64,000 nt of DNA from an uncultured Porphyromonadaceae bacterium (lineage in GTDB: Bacteria > Bacteroidota > Bacteroidia > Bacteroidales > Coprobacteraceae), in NCBI GenBank assembly GCA_900545915.1, contig URAV01000010.1, positions 28,441-92,440 of the forward strand. The letters are read 5' to 3'. The notes beneath the pieces are model-generated. The model was given only the letters and a program-made list of their open reading frames with translations, was not told where the DNA came from and ran no database searches. A program made the translations under genes and the position numbers. Of the stretch, positions 9,865 to 19,857 are shown one piece after another. How positions within the stretch are numbered: position 1 is the stretch's first letter; each line of letters opens with the position of its first letter.

Positions 9865-11079
9865 ATGTTAGACATTCAAAAGATACGAAATGATTTTCCC
9901 ATACTCGAACAAAAAGTATATGGAAAACCATTGGTTTATTTTGACAATGCTGCAACCTCTCAAACTCCCGAATGTGTCGTCAATACGATCAGAGACGGAT
10001 ATGACCGGATCAATGCAAACGTGCATCGAGGTGTGCATTTTTTAAGCCAGGAAGCTACCGAAGGTCACGAGAATGCACGAAAAAGAGTGCAACAATATTT
10101 GCATGCAGCACACGATTATGAAATTATTTTTACTCGTGGAACTACCGAATCCATAAATCTGGTCGCAAGTTCGTTCGGAGATGCTTTTCTGAAAGACGGA
10201 GATGAAATAATATTGTCGGAAATGGAACATCATGCCAATATTGTTCCGTGGCAATTGCTTCAAAACCGGAAAAAGATTACATTGAGAGTCGTGCCTATCG
10301 ATGAAAACGGAGAACTGAAGATGGATGTTTTCCGCTCATTATTCAATGAAAAGACAAAACTCGTATCACTCTCACATATCTCTAATGTTTTGGGGACTGT
10401 GAATCCCATAAAAGAAATAATTTCAATATCGCATTCGCACGGTGTACCTGTTTTGCTGGATGGAGCTCAAGCTGCTCCTCATACTCGCATAGACGTGCAA
10501 GATATGGATGTCGATTTTTATGTTTTATCGGCACACAAGATGTACGGTCCTACCGGAATAGGAGTATTATACGGTAAAGAAAAATGGCTGAACGCCATGC
10601 CTCCTTATCAGGGAGGGGGCGAAATGATCTCTCATGTATCTTTCGAAAAAACCACATTCAATGAGCTTCCTTATAAATTCGAGGCCGGGACACCCGACTA
10701 TATCGGAACAATGGCTTTTGCGACAGCTCTTGATTATATCGAAAGTATCGGGATAGAGAATATCGCAGCACATGAACAAGACCTGCTTCGCTACACAACC
10801 GGACAATTGATGCAGATAGACGGTATGAGGATTTTCGGAACTGCACATGAAAAGAGTGCTGTTATCTCTTTTCTTGTAAAAAACATTCATCATTATGATA
10901 TGGGGATGTTACTTGACAAACTCGGTTTTGCTACCCGGACAGGACATCATTGCGCCCAACCGTTGATGCAGGCTTTAGGTGTGGAAGGTGTACTTCGCGC
11001 ATCTTTTGCTGTTTATAATACTAAAGAAGAGGTCGACGCATTTGTTGCAGCCGTACATCGTGTTGCGAAAATGTTCTGA
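9865..11079 (+). CDS. sufS: Cysteine desulfurase SufS
   Basis: A 404-residue class V aminotransferase. It contains YFDNAATSQTP near the N-terminus, the PLP-binding lysine in VLSAHKMYGPTG (about residue 224) and the catalytic cysteine in TRTGHHCAQPLM (about residue 362). It removes sulfur from cysteine and passes it to the SufBCD scaffold. An upstream purine-rich AAGGAGAC, about 13 nt from the ATG, supports the start. No sufE or sufU acceptor follows, so that partner must be encoded elsewhere. Confidence 0.96.
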   Translation: MLDIQKIRNDFPILEQKVYGKPLVYFDNAATSQTPECVVNTIRDGYDRINANVHRGVHFLSQEATEGHENARKRVQQYLHAAHDYEIIFTRGTTESINLVASSFGDAFLKDGDEIILSEMEHHANIVPWQLLQNRKKITLRVVPIDENGELKMDVFRSLFNEKTKLVSLSHISNVLGTVNPIKEIISISHSHGVPVLLDGAQAAPHTRIDVQDMDVDFYVLSAHKMYGPTGIGVLYGKEKWLNAMPPYQGGGEMISHVSFEKTTFNELPYKFEAGTPDYIGTMAFATALDYIESIGIENIAAHEQDLLRYTTGQLMQIDGMRIFGTAHEKSAVISFLVKNIHHYDMGMLLDKLGFATRTGHHCAQPLMQALGVEGVLRASFAVYNTKEEVDAFVAAVHRVAKMF

Positions 11080-11099
11080 TCCGATATATAAAAATTCAA

Positions 11100-11135
11100 C
11101 AAGGATGTAGAAAATATCTACACCCTTGTTTTTTT
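11100..11135 (+). terminator. Rho-independent terminator of the suf operon
   Basis: CAAGG(A)TGTAG pairs with CTACA(C)CCTTG around an A/T-rich loop and runs into eight T residues. Confidence 0.8.
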
Positions 11136-11252
11136 ACCAAGACCGAAATAGGGTATCAGATAACTTATTTTCAATAAAATGATAAATATACCTGCTTTTT
11201 TGCACGGATATTGTTATATACTCAGTTATTTGAATAATTTGAAAAACTATAT

Positions 11253-12455
11253 ATGAAAAAATTTGTAGAGTCAATCACCAAAATGGAGTTTAATCGAAAA
11301 AAGGTTCTGATCATTATCATCGGGATTATCGTCATCGGAATCGTCTATTACTTCCTAAGCCGTCCCCCAAAAGCAGCGGCCTCTGAACCTACGGTAGTTA
11401 TAGAGACCGTAACGACAGACGATGTCGAAATCTACGGAGAATATGTGGGACGCATTCGAGCACAACAGTTCGTCGAAGTTCGTGCACGAGTAGAAGGCTA
11501 CCTTGAAAAAATGCTCTTCGAAGAAGGCACTTATGTTCCTAAAAATCAACTATTATTCATTATCAATCCCGACCAATACAAAGCAAAAGTCGATAAAGTA
11601 AAAGCTCAACTTACCAAAGATAAAGCCCAAGCACTGAAAGCCAAACGCGACTTAGAGCGCATACAACCCTTGTACGCTCAAAATGCTGCAAGCCGCTTAG
11701 ACCTCGATAACGCGATTGCCGCATACGAAAGTGCGGCAGCTTCGGTAAATATGACCGAAGCCGATCTATCGCAAGCCGAAATGGAATTGGGATATACGGC
11801 AGTTCATTCTCCCCTTTCCGGACGAATAAGCGAGCGTCATGTCGATGTAGGAACATTAGTCGGTCCGGGAGGAAAATCTTTATTGGCGACCATTGTCAAA
11901 AGCGACACGGTATTAGTCGATTTCAGCATGACTGCTTTGGATTACTTACGCAGTAAAGAACGAAACGTCAATTTAGGACAACGGGACACCTCCCGCACGT
12001 GGCAGCCTTATATAACGATTACGCTTGCAGACAATTCGATATATCCGCAAAAAGGTCTGGTCGATTTTGCAGAACCGCAAGTAGATCCGCAAACCGGAAC
12101 ATTCTCCGTACGGGCAGAGATGCCTAATCCGGAACAGGTACTGCTACCGGGACAATTCACCAAAGTAAAACTGTTGCTCGATGTCCGTGAAGATGCTATT
12201 GTAGTACCTAATAAGTCTGTAATCTTAGAAAAAGGAGGAGCTTATATTTTTGTTATGCGCAAAGACTCTACGGTAGAAAAACGGTTTATAGAGATAGGAC
12301 CGGAAATCGGGAACAAAATGGTTGTAGAACGCGGTCTTGCCGCAGGTGAAAAAATCGTTACGGAAGGCTATCACAAATTGACTCCGGGCATGAAAGTCAA
12401 ACCGGTTACCGAAGCCATCAAGCCTGAGACACCGGAAGAAAGGAGCGAATCATGA
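11253..12455 (+). CDS. RND efflux periplasmic adaptor (AcrA/MexA type)
   Basis: A 400-residue membrane fusion protein. One hydrophobic anchor (about 19-37) precedes the split biotinyl-lipoyl domain (VEVRARVEGYLEKMLFEEG), an alpha hairpin (about 105-165, rich in K, A and Q), the second lipoyl half (YTAVHSPLSGRISERHVDVG) and the beta-barrel and membrane-proximal domains. It has no lipobox cysteine, so it is anchored by its transmembrane helix. It links the inner-membrane pump to the outer-membrane channel. Its stop overlaps the pump gene by 4 nt (ATGA), indicating translational coupling. Confidence 0.9.
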   Translation: MKKFVESITKMEFNRKKVLIIIIGIIVIGIVYYFLSRPPKAAASEPTVVIETVTTDDVEIYGEYVGRIRAQQFVEVRARVEGYLEKMLFEEGTYVPKNQLLFIINPDQYKAKVDKVKAQLTKDKAQALKAKRDLERIQPLYAQNAASRLDLDNAIAAYESAAASVNMTEADLSQAEMELGYTAVHSPLSGRISERHVDVGTLVGPGGKSLLATIVKSDTVLVDFSMTALDYLRSKERNVNLGQRDTSRTWQPYITITLADNSIYPQKGLVDFAEPQVDPQTGTFSVRAEMPNPEQVLLPGQFTKVKLLLDVREDAIVVPNKSVILEKGGAYIFVMRKDSTVEKRFIEIGPEIGNKMVVERGLAAGEKIVTEGYHKLTPGMKVKPVTEAIKPETPEERSES

Positions 12456-15400
12456 AAAGCGGATTTTTTATCGATCGGCCTGTTCTGTCGATCGTTCTAT
12501 CCTTAGTTATCGTTATCATCGGGCTTATCGGACTTTTCTTGTTACCGGTAGATCAATATCCGCAAATTACTCCTCCAGTGGTAAAAATAAGCGCATCCTA
12601 TCCGGGAGCAAGTGCAACGACCGTATCACAAGCGGTAGCTACACCCATCGAACAAGAACTGAACGGAACTCCGGGAATGCTTTATATGGAATCGAGCAGT
12701 TCCAACTCGGGAGGATTCTCCGCTACTGTAACTTTCGATGTTTCTACCGATGCCGATCTTGCTGCCGTAGAAATACAGAACAGGGTAAAACTTGCAGAAT
12801 CGCGATTGCCGGCAGAAGTCATACAAAACGGCATATCCGTAGAAAAGCAAGCGGCCAGCCAATTGATGACTATATGTCTTACATCGAACGACCCGAAATT
12901 CGATGAAATATATCTAAGTAATTTCGCAACGATCAACGTACTCGATTTATTACGGAGAATCGAGGGTGTCGGCAGAGTATCGAATATCGGAAGCCGCTAC
13001 TATGCCATGCAAATATGGGTACAGCCCGACCGTCTTGCAAACTTCGGATTAACGGTACAAGACCTGCAAACCGCACTGAAAGATCAGAACCGGGAATCGG
13101 CTGCCGGCGTCTTAGGCCAACAACCTGTAACCGGACTGGACATAACAATACCTATCACGACCCAGGGGAGATTATCATCCGTAGGACAATTCGAGGATAT
13201 TGTAATCCGCGCTAATCCCGACGGCTCTCTCATTCGGTTGAAAGATGTCGCCAGAGTTTCCTTAGAAGCCTCTTCATACAATACCGAAAGCGGTATAAAT
13301 GGCGAGAATGCCGCCGTATTAGGAATATACATGCTTCCCGGAGCAAATGCGATAGAGGTTGCGCAAGCGGTAAAAGACGCCATGAAAGAAATCAGCAAGA
13401 ACTTTCCGGAGGGTATGAGTTACGAGATACCTTTCGATATGACGACTTATATTTCTCAATCGATTCATGAAGTTTATAAAACATTGTTCGAAGCATTGGG
13501 ATTGGTTATTCTCGTCGTATTTTTATCATTACAGAACTGGCGTGCGACCCTTATCCCGGTAATTGCCGTGCCGATCTCATTAATCGGAACTTTCGGATTT
13601 ATGCTGATATTCGGGTTTTCTCTAAACCTTCTGACCATGCTCGGTCTTATCCTCGCCATCGGTATCGTAGTAGATGACGCCATCGTCGTCGTAGAAAATG
13701 TCGAGCGGATCATGGAAGAAGAACATATTGGGGCATACGAGGCGACAAAAAAAGCGATGAACGGACTGACAAGTGCCTTGATCGCAACATCATTAGTGCT
13801 TTGCGCCGTATTTATTCCCGTAAGTTTTCTTAGCGGCATCACCGGACAACTTTACCGACAATTTACGGTAACCATCGTCGTTTCGGTACTCATATCGACA
13901 GTCGTAGCTTTGACATTAAGCCCGGCAATGTGCGCTCTGCTGTTAAAGCCGAGTAATAAGAAAAAGAGAAAACATATTCTATTCCGATATATAAACCACT
14001 GGTTGGTTACCGGAAACAGAAAATATTCCAATCTCATACAAAAGGCGATAATGAATCCGAGAAGGATATTATCCGGATTTGGAATCATGTTGGTCATCAT
14101 GTTTGTTATTTCCCGTTTTATTCCGACCAGTTTTATGCCGCAAGAAGATCAAGGTTATTTTAAAGTAGAATTAGAACTTCCTGAAGGCGCAACTTTGGAA
14201 CGAACTCGAAAGGTAACCGAAAGAGCTGTCTCCTATCTGCTCGAAAATCCATTCGTCGCATACGTGCAGAATGTCACCGGAAGCAGTCCCCGTGTAGGAA
14301 GTAACCAATCGCGAAGCGAGCTTACGGTAATCCTTAAACCGTGGGAAGAGAGAGAAGGGGTAGGAGTAGAACAAATTATGGAAACCGTACGAGAAGAACT
14401 TTCTCAGTATCCCGAATCCAAAGTATTTCTAAGCACTCCTCCCGTCATACCGGGACTCGGATCTTCCGGTGGTTTTGAAATGCAACTTGAAGCACGAGGA
14501 GACGCAACATTCCAGAATCTCGTACAAGCTGCAGATACGTTGATGCATTACGCATTGCAACGGAAAGAGCTGACCGGATTGTCTTCTTCTCTACAATCAG
14601 AAATTCCGCAACTTTACTTCGACGTAGATCGGGACAAAGCCCGCATACTGGGAGTACCGCTAACCGATATTTTCTCTACGATGAAAGCTTATACGGGTTC
14701 GGTATATGTAAACGACTTCAACATGTTCAACCGTATTTATAAAGTATATATTCAGGCTGAAGCTCCTTATCGAGCTCATAAAGACAACATCAATTTATTT
14801 TTCGTACGCGGAAGTAACGGAGCTATGGTTCCTCTCACTGCACTCGGAACGACTGACTACACGACCGGTCCGGGAAGTATTAAGCGGTTCAATATGTTCA
14901 ATACGGCCATTATACGAGGAGCGGCAGCACAAGGATATAGTTCGGGACAAGCGATGGAAATTATGGAAGAAATAGCACAACAACATCTGCCTGCCAACAT
15001 CGGAATCGAATGGAGCGGACTCTCATTTCAAGAGAAAAAAGCAGACGGAAAAACAGGTATTATAATGACTCTTGTTTTCTTGTTCGTATTCTTGTTTTTG
15101 GCAGCACAATATGAAAGCTGGTTAGTCCCTATTTCGGTACTGTTATCTCTTCCCGTAGCAGCTTTCGGCGCTTATTTAGGAATATGGGTCTGCGGAATGG
15201 AAAACGACATCTATTTCCAAATAGGACTTGTCATGTTGATCGGGTTAGCCGCTAAAAATGCAATTCTGGTAGTCGAATTTGCAAAAGTTCAGGTTGACAA
15301 CGGTGCAGACATCATATATGCTGCCATTCACGCGGCACGCCAACGGTTTCGCCCCATCGTCATGACCTCTTTCGCTTTTATTTTAGGCATGCTCCCGATG

Positions 15401-15559
15401 GTATTGGCTAGCGGACCGGGTTCAGCAAGCCGACAATCTATCGGAACTGGAGTCTTTTTCGGAATGATATTCTCCATCACATTCGGGATTATCCTTGTCC
15501 CGTTTTTCTTTACTTTAATATATAAACTCAAAGCATCAATTAAAGAAAAATGGTTATGA
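12452..15559 (+). CDS. RND multidrug efflux transporter (HAE-1, AcrB type)
   Basis: A 1035-residue hydrophobe/amphiphile-efflux RND pump, full length for the family. It starts MKSGFFIDRPVLSIVLS, with twelve transmembrane segments and two large periplasmic loops. The proton-relay residues are present: paired aspartates in GIVVDDAIVVVENVE (about 406-407) and the lysine in GLAAKNAILVVEFAK (about 936). It exports hydrophobic compounds, probably including bile salts or drugs; the substrate cannot be read from sequence. It overlaps both neighbours by 4 nt. Confidence 0.93.
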   Translation: MKSGFFIDRPVLSIVLSLVIVIIGLIGLFLLPVDQYPQITPPVVKISASYPGASATTVSQAVATPIEQELNGTPGMLYMESSSSNSGGFSATVTFDVSTDADLAAVEIQNRVKLAESRLPAEVIQNGISVEKQAASQLMTICLTSNDPKFDEIYLSNFATINVLDLLRRIEGVGRVSNIGSRYYAMQIWVQPDRLANFGLTVQDLQTALKDQNRESAAGVLGQQPVTGLDITIPITTQGRLSSVGQFEDIVIRANPDGSLIRLKDVARVSLEASSYNTESGINGENAAVLGIYMLPGANAIEVAQAVKDAMKEISKNFPEGMSYEIPFDMTTYISQSIHEVYKTLFEALGLVILVVFLSLQNWRATLIPVIAVPISLIGTFGFMLIFGFSLNLLTMLGLILAIGIVVDDAIVVVENVERIMEEEHIGAYEATKKAMNGLTSALIATSLVLCAVFIPVSFLSGITGQLYRQFTVTIVVSVLISTVVALTLSPAMCALLLKPSNKKKRKHILFRYINHWLVTGNRKYSNLIQKAIMNPRRILSGFGIMLVIMFVISRFIPTSFMPQEDQGYFKVELELPEGATLERTRKVTERAVSYLLENPFVAYVQNVTGSSPRVGSNQSRSELTVILKPWEEREGVGVEQIMETVREELSQYPESKVFLSTPPVIPGLGSSGGFEMQLEARGDATFQNLVQAADTLMHYALQRKELTGLSSSLQSEIPQLYFDVDRDKARILGVPLTDIFSTMKAYTGSVYVNDFNMFNRIYKVYIQAEAPYRAHKDNINLFFVRGSNGAMVPLTALGTTDYTTGPGSIKRFNMFNTAIIRGAAAQGYSSGQAMEIMEEIAQQHLPANIGIEWSGLSFQEKKADGKTGIIMTLVFLFVFLFLAAQYESWLVPISVLLSLPVAAFGAYLGIWVCGMENDIYFQIGLVMLIGLAAKNAILVVEFAKVQVDNGADIIYAAIHAARQRFRPIVMTSFAFILGMLPMVLASGPGSASRQSIGTGVFFGMIFSITFGIILVPFFFTLIYKLKASIKEKWL

Positions 15560-16971
15560 AAATGATATCCAAAATATATATAGTGTTCATGATTCTGATA
15601 ATGACAGGTCTTTATTCCTGTAAAATCGGTAAAAAATACAGCCGTCCGGAACTACATCTACCCGAAAGAATTACGGAACAGCATTCCGATTCGTCAACTC
15701 TGGCCGATCAAGATTGGAAAACCATATATACCGACACATTATTGCAGTCTCTGATACAAAAGGCTCTCGACAATAACAAAGATATGTTGATTGCAGCGTC
15801 TCGTATAAAAGAATTGGCATATAGAAAAAGAATAGCTACCGGAGATTTATTCCCTACCATAAACGGGGCTATACATCCCGAACGAGAACATACGAATGAC
15901 GGAGGAAATAATCCCGTCAACGATGATTCGTTCGAAGGAAAGCTTTCTCTATCATGGGAAGTCGATCTATGGGGAAATCTGCGATGGGCACGTGTTGAAA
16001 GTATTGCCGAATATCTCGCGTCGGTAGAGGCAAGGCGAGCTTTACAAATGTCGATGATCGCACAAGTCGCACAATACTATTACGAACTGGTTGCATTGGA
16101 CAACGAGCTGGACATCGTCCGCCAAACACTGGATACATGGGGAAAAGGTCTCGATCTCGCACGAATTCGTTTTGAAGGGGGATTGACTTCAGAAACATCT
16201 TTTCGTCAGGCTCAAGTGGAACTTGCCCGTACAGCGACATTAGTACCGGAACTGGAAAACAAGATTTCCCAAAAAGAAAACGACTTATCGCTGCTTGTCG
16301 GAGAATATGAAGCTGTTATTACTCGGGCAAAAATGAATCCCGATATCTATTTGCCCGAACAACTACCCGTAGGATTGCCCTCGACCCTTTTGGAGCGGCG
16401 TCCCGATCTGAGACAAGCCGAACAAGAATTGATCGCAGCACACGCTCAAGTAGGTGTCACATTCACGAATATGTTTCCTAAATTGACCCTTACAGCTACT
16501 TACGGCATAGAAAGCTCATCTCTAAATGACTTTTTACGTTCTCCTTACGGGTTCATCGGAGGGACACTACTTTCTCCCATTTTCGGTGCCGGGAAAAATA
16601 TTGCAAGGCATAAAGCGCAGAAAGAAGTATTCAGACAGACTTGTTATCGATATGAAAAATCTGTCCTGACAGCCTTTCAAGAGACTAAAAACGCAATTGT
16701 AAACTTTAATAAAGTAAAAGAAGCCCGTATCCTGAAAAAAAATCTCTATGAGGCTTCCAAAGGATATGTAGAACTGGCTCGACTACAATATATTAACGGA
16801 GTCATCAACTATCTCGATGTATTAGACGCACAACGAGGATTTTTTTCTGCACAAACAGGTCTCAGTAATGCCATAAGAGATGAACAAATCGCCGTAGTTT
16901 ATCTTTACAAAGCATTAGGAGGAGGATGGGACAATTTATCTCCATTCGATAAAAAAGAGACTAAGCAATAA
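15556..16971 (+). CDS. RND efflux outer membrane factor (OprM/NodT type lipoprotein)
   Basis: A TolC-superfamily lipoprotein with signal peptide MKMISKIYIVFMILIMTGLYSC, the lipobox cysteine being the acylation site. It then has the two OEP repeats with characteristic LSWEVDLWGNLRWA, LPSTLLERRPDLRQAEQEL and the long helical hairpins. I chose the ATG at 15556, which overlaps the pump stop as ATGA, over 15550. It forms the outer-membrane exit duct of the tripartite pump. A terminator follows. Confidence 0.9.
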   Translation: MKMISKIYIVFMILIMTGLYSCKIGKKYSRPELHLPERITEQHSDSSTLADQDWKTIYTDTLLQSLIQKALDNNKDMLIAASRIKELAYRKRIATGDLFPTINGAIHPEREHTNDGGNNPVNDDSFEGKLSLSWEVDLWGNLRWARVESIAEYLASVEARRALQMSMIAQVAQYYYELVALDNELDIVRQTLDTWGKGLDLARIRFEGGLTSETSFRQAQVELARTATLVPELENKISQKENDLSLLVGEYEAVITRAKMNPDIYLPEQLPVGLPSTLLERRPDLRQAEQELIAAHAQVGVTFTNMFPKLTLTATYGIESSSLNDFLRSPYGFIGGTLLSPIFGAGKNIARHKAQKEVFRQTCYRYEKSVLTAFQETKNAIVNFNKVKEARILKKNLYEASKGYVELARLQYINGVINYLDVLDAQRGFFSAQTGLSNAIRDEQIAVVYLYKALGGGWDNLSPFDKKETKQ

Positions 16972-16978
16972 TTTATCG

Positions 16979-17024
16979 AACAAAATCTACCGGAAGAGAA
17001 ATTTTCCGGCAGATTTTGTTTTTT
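16979..17024. terminator. Bidirectional terminator between efflux operon and phage-like locus I
   Basis: ACAAAATCTACCGGA pairs with TCCGGCAGATTTTGT with one mismatch and is followed by a T-run. It sits between two converging genes and could stop both. Confidence 0.75.
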
Positions 17025-19611
17025 AACGTAATTTCTTACCTGAAGAAACCGGATCGAATCCCAAATCGATTACATCGAAATGAGTATCGGAAGAAACCGT
17101 TCCACTCCATTCTATCCGGTGATATTTAAAAGGTGGAGAAACAGGACGCATCCGTATTTGTCCCGACACAGTTCCGGCAATACGAAAACGATAAAGTAAT
17201 GAATAATTTCCTTCTGACTCTTGCGCACCCCATACCTTGCAAACCAAATCTGCATTTTGCACCGTACAACGCAATGCGATGTGAGAAATACGTTTATAAA
17301 TATCGGGCAATAATTTTATAGGTCGAGTTATTACACCTATTTGCATATCCGACTGAGCTTCGGAACACAAATCATATAGCTTACCGTTTTCATCTCCGGC
17401 AAGCAAACCCGGATAGAGATTATACAAATATTTCCAATCAATAATACGGCAGTACCAACTCGAAAAAGATAATCCGAATACATAGCAAAAATGATAATCG
17501 GCATTCAAGAAAATAATTTCCTGCCGGATATAATTATACCCGGCGACACATTTTCCTTGAATATATTTTCTAAACGGAACGGAAGTCTCCGATAATAATA
17601 TAAAATCACTATCGGACGAATCTTGAGGAAGTGCATCCGGAACGCCGCTAAACACAGGAGAAAGTAAGTTGGACTCTGCTCCCTGCAAAGCCATGACTCC
17701 TTGTTCGGATAGATAAACGACGGCATTATCTATCGGAACAATCAGATTCGAAGATAAGCAAACTTCCCGATTTACAGGATGTTGATTACTGTAAAGGACT
17801 CCCTCACTCCCCTGCTGCAAAGCCCATATACCTTCTGTCGTAAACACATATAACGGAAACTCTCCATACTGACCTTGTGACAAGGCTGCCGTAGCAGCCG
17901 CTAAGTCGGTAATTTCTCCTCCCGATAAAATATAAGTAAACTCTTGAGGAAATACAAAAGGATTATTTATTTGCGATACCCTCAACTTATTGGGAGCATA
18001 CTCAACAGCATTCGTCTCTTCCGGAATCTTACCTTCATCAGGTTCGGATATTTCAGAAAAAGTAATAGGTTTTAAATCCGGAGAAATATAATAAGCCATA
18101 TTCTGATCTTGAGAAGATTTCAAATCGACTGTTATCCCATATTGTTTTCCTTCGACATCGTCACATATCCTCACATCCATTTTATATGCCCGGCTGTCAG
18201 GATAAGAAATCATAGCCGAAAGACCTTTGAGAGACATAGGAGACTTAAAAGAATTTACCAGATGTCTCTCTCCGTCAGAACCGTTCATATACACTTCGAT
18301 ATATCCCCGTTGTACATCGATATCGATCAAATCGATTCCGTTATAGCGATTCTGTGTCAAAGCAAAAACAGAAAGAGGAAAACCGCTGGAATAGTACATA
18401 GATATTCCTCCCAGATGTAATCTTCCGTTATACACATAAGAGGTCTTTGCCGTAATACGGTGATGAGAAAAATTATCCAAAGGCAACAAATCTTGTTGTT
18501 CGAGATTATTCAAATCACAGCTATATTCCAATGAAAAAGGATTATTAATCTGTTCCTTTCCGGAAAGAGATGCTACTTTAAAGAATACAACCTCTTCCGC
18601 CAGTTTCCGTCTGATCTCCTCCTCTGTCAATTGCGGCACATCGAAAATAATAATCCGAGTCTGTTTGCCACCGATATTCCGTATCTCATACCGATAGTCA
18701 TTTTCTGTCATGGCAACCTGCTTGACTACCGGTATTTCTTTTGAAATAAACACATCTATCCCGGTAATAATATCCGCCCATTTAGATAAATCGCACTTAC
18801 CGATATTATAATAAAGCGACTCTCCCCTTAAATTGAATTTATTTTCGACAAATCTCCTCAAATATCCATCTTCTAATTCGCAAAGTGCTTCAATATTATT
18901 CAACGTATCGGCTTTATCCGATTGTAACATGACAACAGGCGGAGACGGAAGAATATAAGAACCGTCATACATCCGGAGTGCATACCTCACCAAAAAAGGA
19001 TGTGCAAAATAACCGTCCGAAAGTAATTTACTCTTACATTTACTATACGTGCCATATATCCAAGAAATAAATGCCCTCTTATCCGTATCGGAAAGACGAC
19101 AAATACCGTCATCTTGTGTCTCTACTTTCAATGTATAAGTATCGAATATCTCGGTACTCTGAATGCTTCCTCCCAAATAAAACGATATTTCGGGCATATC
19201 CGGACGTGTCCCCAATATCTCATAAATTCCGTTTCTGTACAATAAATAAAATATTTCCGTATCGGTAATTACAACAAGCGTATTCCCGACCGACTCTATT
19301 CTCAACAGTCCGGAGATCTCACACAATGCCTCCAATCCCGTCGAAAAAACCTCTCCATCCTTTTCTTCCGCCTCAAAATAGAGATTCGTTCCGTCATACG
19401 AAATATAGTGTTTATAGGCTTCGTTACAATGCAAAAATATGACTTTACGAGAAGTTTCTTCCGGAGTATATAGTAAACGGGGTTCTCCGACAGCTTCCCA
19501 AATACCGTCTCTGCATCTCAAGTTCACGATCCGGCTACACTCCCCATCGCTACACATTGCCGGAGGTAACTGATGCGACATACCTTTAATTTGTAATCTG
19601 TTCTGTTGCAT
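17023..19611 (-). CDS. Large beta-rich phage virion-type protein (candidate head-tail/DNA-stabilisation propeller)
   Basis: About 862 residues from the ATG at 19611 (MQQNRLQIKGMSHQLPP). A longer frame reaches 19659, but its extra residues look non-coding. No named domain is certain. The protein is rich in short beta segments and repeated EGIWAL / EQGVMAL / DGTNLYF-like motifs (about residues 90-100 and 580-680), and opens with VNLRCRDGIWEAVGEP. This resembles the opening of P22 gp10-like packaged-DNA stabilisation propellers, where a net of ORF values is checked against a first conserved NLR/NML block. It lies divergent from a portal gene, which supports a virion role. It lacks a signal peptide. 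The frame is intact throughout. Alternatives are a tail-knob or receptor-binding protein. Confidence 0.5.
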   Translation of the reverse strand: MQQNRLQIKGMSHQLPPAMCSDGECSRIVNLRCRDGIWEAVGEPRLLYTPEETSRKVIFLHCNEAYKHYISYDGTNLYFEAEEKDGEVFSTGLEALCEISGLLRIESVGNTLVVITDTEIFYLLYRNGIYEILGTRPDMPEISFYLGGSIQSTEIFDTYTLKVETQDDGICRLSDTDKRAFISWIYGTYSKCKSKLLSDGYFAHPFLVRYALRMYDGSYILPSPPVVMLQSDKADTLNNIEALCELEDGYLRRFVENKFNLRGESLYYNIGKCDLSKWADIITGIDVFISKEIPVVKQVAMTENDYRYEIRNIGGKQTRIIIFDVPQLTEEEIRRKLAEEVVFFKVASLSGKEQINNPFSLEYSCDLNNLEQQDLLPLDNFSHHRITAKTSYVYNGRLHLGGISMYYSSGFPLSVFALTQNRYNGIDLIDIDVQRGYIEVYMNGSDGERHLVNSFKSPMSLKGLSAMISYPDSRAYKMDVRICDDVEGKQYGITVDLKSSQDQNMAYYISPDLKPITFSEISEPDEGKIPEETNAVEYAPNKLRVSQINNPFVFPQEFTYILSGGEITDLAAATAALSQGQYGEFPLYVFTTEGIWALQQGSEGVLYSNQHPVNREVCLSSNLIVPIDNAVVYLSEQGVMALQGAESNLLSPVFSGVPDALPQDSSDSDFILLSETSVPFRKYIQGKCVAGYNYIRQEIIFLNADYHFCYVFGLSFSSWYCRIIDWKYLYNLYPGLLAGDENGKLYDLCSEAQSDMQIGVITRPIKLLPDIYKRISHIALRCTVQNADLVCKVWGAQESEGNYSLLYRFRIAGTVSGQIRMRPVSPPFKYHRIEWSGTVSSDTHFDVIDLGFDPVSSGKKLR

Positions 19612-19686
19612 AATATTATCTTTCAATTTCTTTTTCGGTAAAAATAGAATAGAGAACATTCCGGCTCGTGGGATATTTATAAAAAA

Positions 19687-19737
19687 GAATTCGTTCCGGC
19701 AAGATTTTATAATTATCGCATAAAACCGGAACGATTC
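19687..19737. promoter_or_regulatory. Dyad between divergent phage-like genes (locus I)
   Basis: GAATTCGTTCCGG (19687-19699) is matched by the reverse complement CCGGAACGATTC (19726-19737), with inner TTTTAT / ATAAAA arms. The left half contains GATTTTATAATTAT (19703-19716), which recurs exactly at 38683-38696 in the other divergent phage-like intergenic region. Candidate operator or shared promoter region. Confidence 0.45.
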
Positions 19738-19768
19738 AATATTTTTTTTGCAATCGAGAAAGTAAACC

Positions 19769-19828
19769 CCGAGCCTGTTTAAAATTCTTTATAATACTCC
19801 AATACAAAAAGGTCTTAAACAGGCTCTC
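19769..19828. repeat. Mini-derivative of the dispersed MITE-like repeat
   Basis: GAGCCTGTTTAA (19771) and its inverse TTAAACAGGCTC (ending 19826) are the family terminal repeats with only about 35 nt left between them. It lies upstream of the portal gene and could also fold as a hairpin in its leader. Confidence 0.65.
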
Positions 19829-19857
19829 CGAGTTATAACCGTAAAATAAAAATCATT

